Shown: positions 1 through 9,607, numbered from the stretch's first letter. The stretch: 63,267 nt of DNA from Novosphingobium sp. 18050 (GCF_902706195.1 NZ_CACSJO010000027.1:1-63267); one strand, 5' to 3'. Made by a program: numbers and translations. Notes: a model not told the origin generated them from the sequence alone.

Positions 1-654
1 AAACCGCAGGGTGCGGTGCTGCCTGACACGCTGCCGCCCTTCGGCCTTCAGGCCGCCTTGCTGCGCGTCAACGGCAAGGCATCGCTGCTGCACAAGCTGA
101 TCGTCACCTTCGCCGCGACCTATGCAGGTGCCCCGGATCAACTGCGCGCGCAGATCGCATCCGGCCTGCTGCCCGACGCCCGGCGCCTTGCGCATAGCCT
201 GAAGGGCGTGGCCGGATCGCTGGAACTCCCCGCGCTTCAGGAAGCTGCTTCGAACCTCGAACGGCTGCTGGCCGGCGGTGATACCGAGCAGGCCGCCAGC
301 GCCATCGCCGAATTGCAGGTCCACCTGACCCCCGCCATCGCTGCGGCGCAAAGCCTTACCGGCGGCCCGGCGCAAACGGCCCCGGTCCCTGCCCCCGCCC
401 TCGACCCGGAAGCGGCGCAGCGCGCGCAGGCGGAGCTGCGCGAACTGGTGGTGCGCCGCAGCCTGGGCGCGCGGGCGAGCTTCAACCGCTTTGCCCAGGC
501 GATCGGGCTGTCCGAGGAAGAACGCGCGCGCCACGGCGTGTTCCTGGCGCTGGAAAAGCTGGACTACGGCGCTGCGCTGACCCTGATCGACGCCGCCTCA
601 TCCCCCGAAGGAGCCGACATGCGCCTTGCCGACCGCGAAGGAGCCACCCCGTGA
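1..654 (+). CDS. C-terminal part of a phosphorelay protein with Hpt domain (probable hybrid sensor kinase), truncated by the window edge
   Basis: The reading frame is open to base 1, so the N-terminus lies outside the window; a GTG at 16 is only the first in-window start codon. The visible part contains a histidine phosphotransfer motif, AHSLKGVAGSL, with the likely phospho-accepting His about 60 residues after that GTG, inside an all-helical segment. A Pro/Ala-rich linker and a second helical Ala-rich stretch follow. Hpt domains relay phosphate between a kinase receiver and a final response regulator. The stop overlaps the next gene's start (GTGA), and that gene encodes a receiver-GGDEF protein, so the pair very likely forms one phosphorelay ending in cyclic-di-GMP synthesis. 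Whether the missing part is a hybrid kinase is inference. Confidence 0.75.
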   Translation, partial: KPQGAVLPDTLPPFGLQAALLRVNGKASLLHKLIVTFAATYAGAPDQLRAQIASGLLPDARRLAHSLKGVAGSLELPALQEAASNLERLLAGGDTEQAASAIAELQVHLTPAIAAAQSLTGGPAQTAPVPAPALDPEAAQRAQAELRELVVRRSLGARASFNRFAQAIGLSEEERARHGVFLALEKLDYGAALTLIDAASSPEGADMRLADREGATP

Positions 655-1580
655 CCAGAGCCACCATCCTGATCGTCGACGACGAGATTTCGAACATCGA
701 GATCATGAACGCCGTGCTGGAGGACGACTACGAAGTCTGCTTTTCCACCTCCGGCGAACAGGCGCTGGAAACGGCGCGGACCACTCTGCCCGACCTCGTG
801 CTGCTGGACGTGCTGATGCCGGGGATCGACGGCTTCGAGGTTTGCCGCCAGCTGAAAGGCGACCCGCTGCTGGCCGACATTCCGGTGATATTCACCACCG
901 GTCTGGGTGATACGGCAGACGAGATGCGCGGCCTGTCTCTGGGTGCGATCGACTATGTAACCAAGCCCATCCAGCCCGCGATCCTGCGCGCCCGCGTGGG
1001 CAACCACGTGGAACTCAAGCGCCTGCGCGACCAGCTTGCCAGCATGGCCGTCACCGATGCGCTGACCGGCCTCAGCAACCGCCGCCAGCTGGAAAAGGCG
1101 CTGCACACCGAAACCGCCCGCCTTGCCCGCACCGGCGACTGGCTGTCGGTCATCATGCTCGACATCGATTTCTTCAAGCAGTTCAACGACACTTACGGCC
1201 ACCCCGCCGGGGACCGCTGCATCTCCATGGTGGCCTCTGCCCTGACCCGGGCGGTCAAGCGCGCCTCGGACCTCTCGGCCCGCTATGGCGGCGAGGAATT
1301 CGCCTGCATCCTGCCCGGCGCCGACCCGCATGGGGCCGAATTGGTGGCGCAGGAGATCATATTGCAGGTCCAGTCGCTGAACATTCCGCACGAACGTTCG
1401 CAGATCAGCCCGTTCATCACCGTCAGCATCGGCGTGGCCAGCGCGCGGTGCCTGCCCGGCATGGCGGCGGAACAGTGGATCGGCCACGCCGACCGCCAAC
1501 TCTACCAGAGCAAGCACGGCGGCCGAAACCGGATCACCGTTGCGCAGTTCGACAACACCGCCGAATATTGCACGACCTGA
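651..1580 (+). CDS. Response regulator with GGDEF domain (diguanylate cyclase, PleD-like with one receiver)
   Basis: This 309-aa protein starts at GTG 651, overlapping the upstream stop by four bases. Residues 5-120 form a receiver domain: acidic pair near D10/D11, phospho-acceptor Asp53 in LLDVLMPG, and conserved Lys105 in the TKP motif. Residues 135-300 form a GGDEF domain with an intact GGEEF active site at about 213-217, so it should make cyclic-di-GMP from two GTP. An RASD sequence (204-207) sits exactly five residues before GGEEF, which is the inhibitory I-site RxxD, so product feedback is expected. There is no membrane segment; the protein is cytoplasmic. The Hpt-containing upstream gene is the probable phosphodonor. 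PleD itself has two receivers; this has one. Confidence 0.9.
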   Translation: MTRATILIVDDEISNIEIMNAVLEDDYEVCFSTSGEQALETARTTLPDLVLLDVLMPGIDGFEVCRQLKGDPLLADIPVIFTTGLGDTADEMRGLSLGAIDYVTKPIQPAILRARVGNHVELKRLRDQLASMAVTDALTGLSNRRQLEKALHTETARLARTGDWLSVIMLDIDFFKQFNDTYGHPAGDRCISMVASALTRAVKRASDLSARYGGEEFACILPGADPHGAELVAQEIILQVQSLNIPHERSQISPFITVSIGVASARCLPGMAAEQWIGHADRQLYQSKHGGRNRITVAQFDNTAEYCTT

Positions 1581-1584
1581 GCGC

Positions 1585-1622
1585 CCGGCCCGGCGTTTCC
1601 CTGCGGAGAGGCGCCGGGCCGG
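1585..1622. terminator. Bidirectional hairpin between convergent genes
   Basis: An 11-bp perfect GC-rich stem (arms 1585-1595 and 1612-1622, CCGGCCCGGCG and its complement) with a 16-nt loop fills the 46-nt gap between the GGDEF gene and the convergent czcA stop. It has no clear T-run on either side, so it may act as a weak or bidirectional terminator. Confidence 0.6.
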
Positions 1623-1626
1623 ATCG

Positions 1627-4600
1627 TCAGACCGCCGGCGCCGCGCCGCTGCGGCGATGCACCAGCCGGTAGAGCGCGGGCAGCACCAGCAGCGTCAGGA
1701 TCGTGGATGAGACGATGCCGCCGATCACCACGGTCGCCAGCGGGCGCTGGACCTCGGCGCCCGCGCCGACGTTGAAGGCCATCGGCACGAAACCCAGCGA
1801 GGCGACCAGCGCGGTCATCAGCACCGGTCGCAGGCGGCTGAGCGCACCCTGACGCACGGCATCCTCCAGTGTTGCCCCGCCTGCGCGCAGATCGCGGATA
1901 AAGGCCAGCATGACCACACCGTTGAGCACCGCGACGCCGGACAGGGCGATAAAGCCCACCCCTGCCGAAATCGACAGCGGCAGTCCGCGCAGCAGCAGCG
2001 CGGCAACGCCCCCACTCAGCGCCAGCGGAACGCCCGAGAAGACGATGCCCGCATCCCTGGCCGAACGGAACAGCGCAAACAGCAGTCCGAAGATCAGCAG
2101 CATCACCGCCGGCACCACCAGCCGCAGCCGCTGCGCCGCAGAGATCAGCTGTTCGAAGGTGCCGCCATAGCTGATCCAGTACCCCGCCGGCACCTCCACC
2201 TCGCCGCCGACTTTCGCCTGCAGTTCCTCGATGAACGAGCCGAGATCGCGGCCGCGCACGTTCGCCGTCACCACCACGCGGCGCTTGCCGTCCTCGCGGC
2301 TGATCTGGTTCGGGCCGATCACGACATCCACTTTGGCCACGTCCTGCAGGGGGACGAAGCCGCGCGCGCCTTCCCCGCTGGCCGGCAGGGGCACGCGCAG
2401 GCGGCCGATCTCGTCGGCCCGCTCGCGGATATTCTCGGGCAGGCGCACGATGATCGGAAAGCGGCGGTCACCTTCGAAGACCTGCCCCGCCTGTCTGCCC
2501 CCGATCGAGATCGAGACGACATCCTGAACATCGCCCACGTTCAGCCCCAGCCGGGCCAGCGCCGCCCGGTCCGGCGTGATCTGCAGCACCGGCAGGCCGG
2601 TCACCTGCTCCACTCTGACGTCGGCGGCGCCTTCGATCCCGCCGGCGACTTTCTCGATACGCTGGCCCAGTTCGTGCAGCGTGTCGATGTCATCCCCGAA
2701 CACCTTGATCGCCACGTCCGCGCGGACGCCCGAGAGCAGTTCGTTGAAGCGCATCTGGATCGGCTGGGTGAACTCGTAGTTGTTGCCGGGGATCGTCTCC
2801 GCCGCCTTTTGCATTTCCGCGACGAGCTGGGTCTTGGGCTTGCGCGGGTCCGGCCATTCGCTGCGGTCCTTGAGCAGGACGAAAGTATCCGCGACCGAAG
2901 GCGGCATGGGATCGGTGGCCACTTCCGCCGTGCCGATCTTGGCCACCACCCGCTCCACTTCGGGAAAGCGCTTCAGCCGCGCTTCCAGCGCCGATTGCAT
3001 CCGTACCGCCTGGGTCAGGCTGGTGCCGGGAATGCGCAGGGCGTGGAGCGCGATGTCGCCCTCGTCGAGGTTCGGGATGAATTCCGAGCCCATCCGCGTG
3101 GTGGCAAAGCCTGCCAGCACGAACAGCCCGGCCGCGATCCCCACCATCGCCTTCGAGCGGGACAGGGCAAAGCCAAGCGCCGGTTCGTAAAACCGGCGCG
3201 CGCGCACCATGATCGCGCTTTCCTTTTCCTCGACCTTGCCGGTGACGAACAGCGCCACCGCCGCAGGCACGAAGGTCAGCGACAGGATCAGCGCGCCGGT
3301 CAGCGCCATGACGACGGTGATCGCCATGGGGTGGAACATCTTGCCCTCCACACCGGTCAGCGCAAAAATCGGCACGTAGACGAGCGCGATGATGAGCACC
3401 CCGAACAGCGAGGGGCGGATCACTTCCGAAGTCGCCGAAGCGGCAAGGCCGAAGCGCTCCTCCCGCGATAGCAGCCCGCCCTTGCGGTGCTGCGCCTCGC
3501 CGAAACGGCTGAGGCAGTTCTCGACGATGATGACCGCGCCGTCGACGATCAGGCCGAAGTCCAAGGCGCCAAGGCTCATCAGGTTGCCCGAAACGCCGCC
3601 GCGCACCATGCCGGTGATGGTCATCAGCATGGTGACCGGAATCACCGCCGCCGTAATCAGCGCCGCGCGCACGTTGCCCAGCAGCAGGAACAGCACGACG
3701 ATGACCAGCAGCGCCCCTTCCAGCAGGTTCTTCTCGACCGTCCAGATGGCCCGTTCGACAAGATCGGTGCGGTCATAGATCGGTTTGGCGACCACGCCCG
3801 CAGGCAGCGCCTTCGCCGCCACCGCAAGGCGCTCTGCCGAGGCTTTGGAGACGACGCGGCTATTCTCTCCCGCCAGCATGAAGACGGTGCCGAGCACCAC
3901 TTCCCTGCCGTCCTCGGTCGCGGCGCCGGTGCGCAGTTCCTCGCCCATGCCGACGTCGGCGATGTCGGCCACGCGGATCGGAATGCCGCCGCGCGCGGTG
4001 ACGATGATGCCCTTGAGATCGTCGATCCCCGCCGCCTGTCCCGGCACGCGGACAAGGTATTGCTCGCCGTAGCGCTCGATATAGCCGCCGCCGACATTGG
4101 CGTTGTTACGCTCCAGCGCCTGAACCACGTCGCCCAGTGTCAGCCCGTAGGCGGAGAGGCGTTCCGGCAGCGGGGCGACGTGGTACTGCCGCTCGAACCC
4201 GCCGATGGAGTTCACTTCGGTGACGCCCGGCGTACCCCGCAGCTGGGGGCGGATCACCCAGTCCTGCAGGGTGCGCAGGTCCTCGGGCGTATAGGCCGAA
4301 CCGTCCGCCTTGCGGGCGCCGGGGCTGGCCTCCACCGTGTACATGAAGATTTCGCCCAGACCCGTGGCGATCGGCCCCATTTCGGGTTCGACCCCGGCGG
4401 GAAGCTGCGAGCGCGCGCTTTGCAGGCGTTCATTGATGAGCTGGCGCGCAAAGTAGATGTCGGTGCCGTCGGCGAACACCGCCGTCACCTGGCTGAGGCC
4501 ATAGCGGGATACGGAACGGGTATATTGCAGCCCCGGCAGGCCGGCGATGGCCGTCTCCACCGGGAAGGTGATGCGCTGTTCGGATTCCAGCGGAGAGAAG

Positions 4601-4803
4601 CCTTCGGCCTCGCTGTTGATCTGGACCTGGACGTTGGTGATATCCGGCGTGGCGTCGATGCGCAGGGCATTGAAGCTCCACACGCCAAGCGCGCACAGCA
4701 GCAGCACCGTGCCCATCACTGCCCAGCGAAAGCGGATGGCGGCGGCGATGATGCGCTCCAGCAGCGGAGCACCACGCGGGGGTATCGCTATATCAGTGGT
4801 CAT
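1627..4803 (-). CDS. czcA: CzcA-type heavy-metal efflux RND pump (inner-membrane proton antiporter)
   Basis: A 1058-aa inner-membrane RND protein with two homologous halves, each with large periplasmic loops and transmembrane helices (TM1 near residues 25-45; a TM cluster near 350-540 and again near 870-1040). Around residues 408-428 it carries DFGLIVDGAVIIVEN, the Asp/Asp/Glu signature of CzcA-like divalent-cation pumps (Zn, Co, Cd, Ni) rather than the CusA (Cu/Ag) pattern. It exports metal cations through a tripartite complex with the CzcB adaptor and CzcC channel encoded immediately upstream. The ATG at 4803 overlaps the czcB stop by 11 nt, indicating translational coupling. The precise metal cannot be decided from sequence alone. 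Confidence 0.95.
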   Translation of the reverse strand: MTTDIAIPPRGAPLLERIIAAAIRFRWAVMGTVLLLCALGVWSFNALRIDATPDITNVQVQINSEAEGFSPLESEQRITFPVETAIAGLPGLQYTRSVSRYGLSQVTAVFADGTDIYFARQLINERLQSARSQLPAGVEPEMGPIATGLGEIFMYTVEASPGARKADGSAYTPEDLRTLQDWVIRPQLRGTPGVTEVNSIGGFERQYHVAPLPERLSAYGLTLGDVVQALERNNANVGGGYIERYGEQYLVRVPGQAAGIDDLKGIIVTARGGIPIRVADIADVGMGEELRTGAATEDGREVVLGTVFMLAGENSRVVSKASAERLAVAAKALPAGVVAKPIYDRTDLVERAIWTVEKNLLEGALLVIVVLFLLLGNVRAALITAAVIPVTMLMTITGMVRGGVSGNLMSLGALDFGLIVDGAVIIVENCLSRFGEAQHRKGGLLSREERFGLAASATSEVIRPSLFGVLIIALVYVPIFALTGVEGKMFHPMAITVVMALTGALILSLTFVPAAVALFVTGKVEEKESAIMVRARRFYEPALGFALSRSKAMVGIAAGLFVLAGFATTRMGSEFIPNLDEGDIALHALRIPGTSLTQAVRMQSALEARLKRFPEVERVVAKIGTAEVATDPMPPSVADTFVLLKDRSEWPDPRKPKTQLVAEMQKAAETIPGNNYEFTQPIQMRFNELLSGVRADVAIKVFGDDIDTLHELGQRIEKVAGGIEGAADVRVEQVTGLPVLQITPDRAALARLGLNVGDVQDVVSISIGGRQAGQVFEGDRRFPIIVRLPENIRERADEIGRLRVPLPASGEGARGFVPLQDVAKVDVVIGPNQISREDGKRRVVVTANVRGRDLGSFIEELQAKVGGEVEVPAGYWISYGGTFEQLISAAQRLRLVVPAVMLLIFGLLFALFRSARDAGIVFSGVPLALSGGVAALLLRGLPLSISAGVGFIALSGVAVLNGVVMLAFIRDLRAGGATLEDAVRQGALSRLRPVLMTALVASLGFVPMAFNVGAGAEVQRPLATVVIGGIVSSTILTLLVLPALYRLVHRRSGAAPAV

Positions 4804-6058
4804 GGCTGGCCCCCGACTTCTCGATGTCCGCGCGGATCAGGAATGCGCCCTCGGCGACATATTCGGTGCCCGGTTCAAGCCCGCCCAGCACCTCGGTCCA
4901 TTCCGGGGTGCGGCGACCGATCTTGATCATGCGCACTTCGTATGTGTTGCCGACGCGGGCGAAGACCACTTCGAAATCGCGGAAACGCTGGATCGCGCGG
5001 GTGCGCACGGCCAGCGGCGCCGTCTGTTCACCCACCGCGAAAGAGCCCTCCACGCCCATCCCGGCGCGGAACGCCTGAGTGGCGGATTCCGGCAGGTGAA
5101 CGTGGGCCATCAGCGTCTGGCTGACGAGGTCGGCAGTCGGCACGATGGCTTCCACCTCGGCCTGAAGGCGGGTGTCGCCCGAAAGGCTGCGCACTTCCAC
5201 GCGCTGCCCCGCGCGCACGCGTTCGGCATCGCGCGGATAGATGAAGAATTCGGCGTGCAGCTTGCTGGGATCGGCAACCACGAACAGCGGGGTATCTCCG
5301 GTGACACCGCCGACATTCGAATTCTTCTCGATGATCACACCCCCGATCGGGGTCGTCACGGGATAGGTGATAAGCGAATGCTGCGATTCCACCCGCGCCA
5401 GGACTTGCCCGCGCGACACTTTCTGGCCCAGTTCGCCGCGCATCCAGGTGACCACGCCGGGCAGGCGGGCGCGCACTTCGGCCTTGCCTTCCGGGGTGAT
5501 CTCGATGCGGCCCGATACGTCGACCATTTCCGCCAGATCGGCGGGACCGGCCTTCTCCACCTTCACGCCGCCGGCGCGCGCGGCATCGGCGGAAATGGTC
5601 GTGCGGCCTTCATAGGAGGCATAGGTCCAGCTATGGCTGCGCCCACCTTCGGAGGCCATAACCTTGACGTCGAAGCTGTGCGGTTCGCGCACCGTGCCGT
5701 TGCCCTTCAGGTAATCGTCCTGAGGCGCGAAGCCGAAGCGATCGACCCTCCCGCCAAGGCGCTTCAGTTCGACCGATAGCTTAACCTCCGAAGGCGCCAC
5801 CGGCTTGCCGTCCCGGTAGGCATAAACGTGGAATTCGGGTTCGACGCCGTCTTCGAAGATCGTCACCTCGACGGCGAAATCACCGTCGCGCAGCATCCGC
5901 CCACGGTGGGGTCCGCGTTCGAATTCTTCCTGGGCCGCTTCGTGGCCCTCGCCCTCCTCCTTGGATGCTTCGGGACTGCCGCCGCAAGCGGACAGCAGGG
6001 TCACCGCGGCCAGCAGGGATAGCGGCAGGCCGGTGCGCAGCAGATACGTCGGGGTCAT
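4793..6058 (-). CDS. czcB: CzcB-type periplasmic adaptor (membrane fusion) lipoprotein of metal RND efflux
   Basis: A 421-aa protein with an N-terminal signal and lipobox LLSAC (Cys25), so probably a lipid-anchored periplasmic adaptor. After an acidic, His-containing stretch (about 28-50) come a CzcB-type N-terminal beta domain, a lipoyl/barrel-sandwich hybrid region (around 200-270) and beta-barrel domains, ending in a short His/Asp tail (GASHDH) that could bind metal. It bridges CzcA and CzcC. Its ATG overlaps the czcC stop by one base (TGATG) and its own stop overlaps czcA. The lipid anchor and metal-binding tail are inferred from motifs. Confidence 0.92.
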   Translation of the reverse strand: MTPTYLLRTGLPLSLLAAVTLLSACGGSPEASKEEGEGHEAAQEEFERGPHRGRMLRDGDFAVEVTIFEDGVEPEFHVYAYRDGKPVAPSEVKLSVELKRLGGRVDRFGFAPQDDYLKGNGTVREPHSFDVKVMASEGGRSHSWTYASYEGRTTISADAARAGGVKVEKAGPADLAEMVDVSGRIEITPEGKAEVRARLPGVVTWMRGELGQKVSRGQVLARVESQHSLITYPVTTPIGGVIIEKNSNVGGVTGDTPLFVVADPSKLHAEFFIYPRDAERVRAGQRVEVRSLSGDTRLQAEVEAIVPTADLVSQTLMAHVHLPESATQAFRAGMGVEGSFAVGEQTAPLAVRTRAIQRFRDFEVVFARVGNTYEVRMIKIGRRTPEWTEVLGGLEPGTEYVAEGAFLIRADIEKSGASHDH

Positions 6059-7341
6059 CAGCGGTTCTCCGCGCTGGAAAGAAGGGAAGTGTGGCGGCCG
6101 GTCAGGCGGTCCAGCCGCGCTCCGGCAAGGTGGTAGCGGCGCAGCAGTTCGATCCGGCGCTGGTGCGCCTGGGTCACCACTTCGCGCGCGTTGGCAGCCT
6201 CAAGGTACGTGAAGGCAAGGCCCCCGCGCCGCAGTCCGTCCTGGATCAGCGATACCGAGCGGCGCGCGCCGGGCAGCACTTCGCGCTCGATCCGCCCGAT
6301 CTCGTTCAGCGTCGCTTCGCGGTTGGCGACGAGCCCGGCGATTTCACGGTCGCGTTCGATCCGAGACACCGCCAGTTCGGCCTCCGCAGCGGTCTGCTCG
6401 GCCATGGCGCGTTCGACGTTGGCGCGGCTCGCGCGGCGCGTGCCGATCGGGATCGACGCGCCGACCACCAGCGCCACGTCGCCAAACTGCGCCAGATGCC
6501 GCACCGCGCCCTTCAGGGTGAGGTCGGGAGTGCCCTTGCCGTCCTCCATGCGCACGCGCGCGCTGGCGGCATCCCGCTCCGCATTCAGCAGGTCCAGATC
6601 GGGCGCCTCCTGCGCCGGTGGGCCCACAAGATTCGCTGCCGCTTCGAACTCGGCCTTGTTCAGCGTGAAGTCGCCCGCGCCGCCCCAGTAAAGCGCCAGC
6701 CGGTCGCGGGCGATGCGCGCCGCCTGCACCGCCTGATCACGGGCGATGCGTGCCTGCGCCGCGTCGGTGTGCGCGCGCTGCGCCGCGAACAGCGGGTCGA
6801 GAGCGGCCGAAACCCGGCGCTTCACTTCACCCTCGACCGCCTGGGTGGAGCGCAGGTTCTCCTCGGCAACGCCGATGGAGGCTTCGGCGGCAAGGGCATC
6901 CACCCAGGCTTCCTCTACCCGCTCCAGCAGGTCCAGCGTGCGCAGCCGTCCGCGCTGGTGGACCACGCCCAGTTCGGAACGCGCTGCATCGATCCGGGAA
7001 TTGCGCTTGCCCGAACGCTCCAGCGTGCGTTCGTACCAGACGGTGGTTTCGGCCATGTTGGCTGGACGGTAAGTGCCGCTACCGGCGAAATTCTCGGCAT
7101 CGACGGCCAGCGCGTCGAAAGGGCGCACCCCGGCCTGGCGCACAGCGGCCTCGGCCGCTTCCATGCGCGCGGCGGTAGCGGACACGCTGGGATCGGCCTG
7201 CGCAGCGCGGTTCAGCACGTCGTTCAGGTTCATGGTCTGGGCCAGCGCCTGCGGGCTGGTGGTCAGGAGAAGATACGCAGCGCCGAAAGAAAGGCAGCGC
7301 GCAGCGCGCACTGCGGCGCGCCTCGAAAGGCAAGTGGACAT
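6058..7341 (-). CDS. czcC: CzcC-type outer-membrane efflux channel (TolC family)
   Basis: A 427-aa protein if started at ATG 7341, which gives a clean signal peptide (positive N-region, hydrophobic core, cleavage after ALAQ). Longer in-frame starts up to 7488 would put about 49 unlikely residues before the signal. The mature part consists of two repeats of long amphipathic helices (for example DAAQARIARDQAVQAARIARDR) typical of the TolC/CzcC tunnel. It exports cations to the outside together with CzcB and CzcA, which follow with one-base and 11-base overlaps. Confidence 0.9.
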   Translation of the reverse strand: MSTCLSRRAAVRAARCLSFGAAYLLLTTSPQALAQTMNLNDVLNRAAQADPSVSATAARMEAAEAAVRQAGVRPFDALAVDAENFAGSGTYRPANMAETTVWYERTLERSGKRNSRIDAARSELGVVHQRGRLRTLDLLERVEEAWVDALAAEASIGVAEENLRSTQAVEGEVKRRVSAALDPLFAAQRAHTDAAQARIARDQAVQAARIARDRLALYWGGAGDFTLNKAEFEAAANLVGPPAQEAPDLDLLNAERDAASARVRMEDGKGTPDLTLKGAVRHLAQFGDVALVVGASIPIGTRRASRANVERAMAEQTAAEAELAVSRIERDREIAGLVANREATLNEIGRIEREVLPGARRSVSLIQDGLRRGGLAFTYLEAANAREVVTQAHQRRIELLRRYHLAGARLDRLTGRHTSLLSSAENR

Positions 7342-7402
7342 GGAGAGGCCCCCGCTAAAAGGCATGGAAAAATGATCCACGCCTCGAAGCGAAGCGGGGA
7401 TC

Positions 7403-7843
7403 TCAGACGGCGGAGGGCAGGGTCTTCGGAGGGCGCTCTGGCGCGTGCACGGTCTGCCCTGGAACGGCGGCAACCTGCGGAATGCCAAGCCGCAAGGACG
7501 AGGCGGTCATGTCCGCCGTCTGCGCGCCATGAAGCGCCGGCAGGCTCGATCCATGATCGGCATGATGGTGGTGATGTGCCGGCACGGTGCCTTCGGCATC
7601 GCGCTCGTTCTCAGCCTGCGCGGCGTCAGCGGCGGCATCGACGTGGATATCGGCGCCGTCCATCGTGACCGCGCCAAGCCCTTCGTGATGGTGTGCGCCG
7701 TGCACTTCGCCGGGAATGTCATGCTGGATGCGATCGAATGCACTTACGCCCTGCACCGCAGCCGAAAGCAGCATGAGGAACAGGCACAGCATCGCGCCAA
7801 GGCGGCTGATGGAAAGGCATGGCGTTACCGTCACTCCCGTCAC
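7403..7843 (-). CDS. Small His-rich exported protein at the head of the czc operon
   Basis: A 146-aa protein with an N-terminal hydrophobic segment (about residues 14-35, likely a signal peptide or anchor) followed by His-rich patches, HGAHHHEG and AHHHHHADHG. No catalytic domain is visible. It lies 61 nt upstream of czcC on the same strand, so it is probably co-transcribed with czcCBA. The clustered His and acidic residues suggest periplasmic metal binding or sensing, perhaps handing metal to the pump; this is inference from composition and context. Small proteins of this kind precede czc operons in other sphingomonads as far as I recall. Confidence 0.7.
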   Translation of the reverse strand: MTGVTVTPCLSISRLGAMLCLFLMLLSAAVQGVSAFDRIQHDIPGEVHGAHHHEGLGAVTMDGADIHVDAAADAAQAENERDAEGTVPAHHHHHADHGSSLPALHGAQTADMTASSLRLGIPQVAAVPGQTVHAPERPPKTLPSAV

Positions 7844-8028
7844 GCTATAGCCTCAGCGCCCTCCCGGCAAGCCGATGAACCTCCGGCGCGGCTCCACAAA
7901 ATCGCGGGCGGCCGAATCCGGTGGCCGTAATTTACCAAAGCCGATGCGGATCTCATTCCCGACTTTCAGATGGGGACCAGTCATCTCCGCCTGCCGGGCG
8001 CATATGCGTGAAAGCCGTCTCGCTTAGC

Positions 8029-8790
8029 TCAGCCGCCCTCGGCGGTCCCGCGCCGCAGCAGGTAGACGTCCATCACCCAGCCATTCTCGCGACGCAGGCG
8101 GGGTTTCAGTTCGGCGATGGCAGGCCCTGCTTCCGCAAGTAGCCCAGATACCAAGGCTTCATTCGGCATGCCGAGATAGGCGCCCCACCAGATGCGGATG
8201 TCCTGATCCGGCAGAACCTCGAAAGCGCAGGCAGGGTCCAGCATGACGACCAGCGTATCCACGCCTTCCGGCCATCCATGTGTGCGCAGCAACCGGCCCG
8301 TTGTGATGGTCACGGGCCGGGCGAGCCGGTTCAGGGGGAGGCGGTGGGCGGCCGTCAGGGCCTGTATGCTGGTGATGCCTGGAACCACCCGCAGGTCAAT
8401 CTCCAGACCGCCGCGCTGCAATCGCTCGGTAATGCGCAGCGTGCTGTCGTAAAGCGATGGATCGCCCCATACGAGCAGGGCCAGCCTGCCGCCATCGGGT
8501 AGGTGGAGCGCGATCTGCTCCATCCAGACATCGGCGATGGCATCGTGCCAGGCATTCACCGCGCCGAGATATTCACCCTCGGCATCGCGCGTCGGCAGGT
8601 TGAATTCGGCAATGCGCACCGGCCGGGTCAGGACGGCATCGCAGATGCCCCTGCGCAAATCGAGCAGGTCCGACTTGGCACTGCCCTTGCGCGGCAGCAG
8701 GATCAGGTCGGCATCGTTCATAGCCCGGATCGCCTGAAGGGTGAGGTGATCGGGGTTGCCGGTGCCGATGCCGATGAGACTCAGTTCCAT
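8029..8790 (-). CDS. cobF: Precorrin-6A synthase (deacetylating)
   Basis: A 253-aa SAM-dependent methyltransferase of the tetrapyrrole methylase fold. The start at 8790 gives MELSLIGIGTGNPDHLT, the conserved glycine-rich opening of CobF; upstream in-frame codons lack conservation. CobF methylates C1 and releases acetate, converting precorrin-5 to precorrin-6A in the aerobic cobalamin pathway. The SAM-pocket motif LLVWGDPSLYDST and VVPGITSIQAL are visible. It is the last gene of the cobL-E-M-F run, 31 nt after cobM, in the cytoplasm. Confidence 0.93.
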   Translation of the reverse strand: MELSLIGIGTGNPDHLTLQAIRAMNDADLILLPRKGSAKSDLLDLRRGICDAVLTRPVRIAEFNLPTRDAEGEYLGAVNAWHDAIADVWMEQIALHLPDGGRLALLVWGDPSLYDSTLRITERLQRGGLEIDLRVVPGITSIQALTAAHRLPLNRLARPVTITTGRLLRTHGWPEGVDTLVVMLDPACAFEVLPDQDIRIWWGAYLGMPNEALVSGLLAEAGPAIAELKPRLRRENGWVMDVYLLRRGTAEGG

Positions 8791-8821
8791 CACAGCGACG
8801 GCGCGGCGCGGAACGGGCGAT

Positions 8822-9607
8822 TCATTCCGCCGACCCTGCATAACGGGAACCCGCGTGTTGCGGGCGGAACCGGCGGTCGTAGTCTTTGGCATAGAGGCTG
8901 CTTTCGGCGAAATGCTGCGCCTCCAGAACCCGGCCGACCAGGATCAGCGCAGTGCGTTCCATGCTGTCTGCAACGGCCTCGGCGATGGTGTCGAGCGTGG
9001 CGCGGACAATCCGCTGGTCCGGCCAGCTTGCCCGCCATACCACGGCGACAGGGCAGTCTCCGCCGTAAAGCGGGCCAAGGTCCGCGACGACCTGCGCCAG
9101 ATTGTGGACCGAAAGGTGGATCGCCAGCGTCGCCCCGGTAGCCGCGAAATTGGCCAGGCTCTCGGCGGAAGGCATCGTGCTGGCCCGGCCCGGCGTGCGG
9201 GTTAGGACCACGGACTGCGCCAGCGCCGGCAGCGTTAGTTCCGCCTCCAGCGCAGCGGCAGCGGCGGCGAACGCGGGGACGCCGGGGGTCACGGTGAAAG
9301 GAATTTTCAGCGCGCGCAGGCGGCGAACCTGCTCCCCCATAGCTGACCACACCGAAAGATCGCCGGAATGCAGCCGCGCCACGTCCTGACCGGCGGCATG
9401 GGCCGCGCTGATCTCGCCGATGATCGCATCGAGGTCCATCGGCGCGGTATTAACGATGCGCGCACTCGGCGGACAGTGCCCCAGCACGGCCCGAGGGATC
9501 AGCGATCCGGCATAGAGGCAGACCGGGCTGGCCGCGATCAGATCCCTTCCGCGCAAGGTGAGAAGATCTGGTGCGCCCGGTCCGGCGCCGATGAAGTGGA
9601 CCGTCAT
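8822..9607 (-). CDS. cobM: Precorrin-4 C11-methyltransferase
   Basis: A 261-aa tetrapyrrole methylase. The ATG at 9607 begins MTVHFIGAGPGAPDLLTLRG, the classic nucleotide-pocket opening. LHSGDLSVWSAMGEQ and TVTPGVPAFAAAAAALEAEL are the expected CobM motifs. It methylates C11 of precorrin-4 to give precorrin-5. Its ATG overlaps the cobE stop (ATGA, 9604-9607), showing translational coupling. A longer in-frame opening upstream runs into cobE and cobL and is rejected. Confidence 0.94.
   Translation of the reverse strand: MTVHFIGAGPGAPDLLTLRGRDLIAASPVCLYAGSLIPRAVLGHCPPSARIVNTAPMDLDAIIGEISAAHAAGQDVARLHSGDLSVWSAMGEQVRRLRALKIPFTVTPGVPAFAAAAAALEAELTLPALAQSVVLTRTPGRASTMPSAESLANFAATGATLAIHLSVHNLAQVVADLGPLYGGDCPVAVVWRASWPDQRIVRATLDTIAEAVADSMERTALILVGRVLEAQHFAESSLYAKDYDRRFRPQHAGSRYAGSAE

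Noticed and set aside
5965..7668. 567-codon frame opposite czcB/czcC
   Set aside because: A shadow of czcC, which has a signal peptide and TolC-type helices in the - strand frame.
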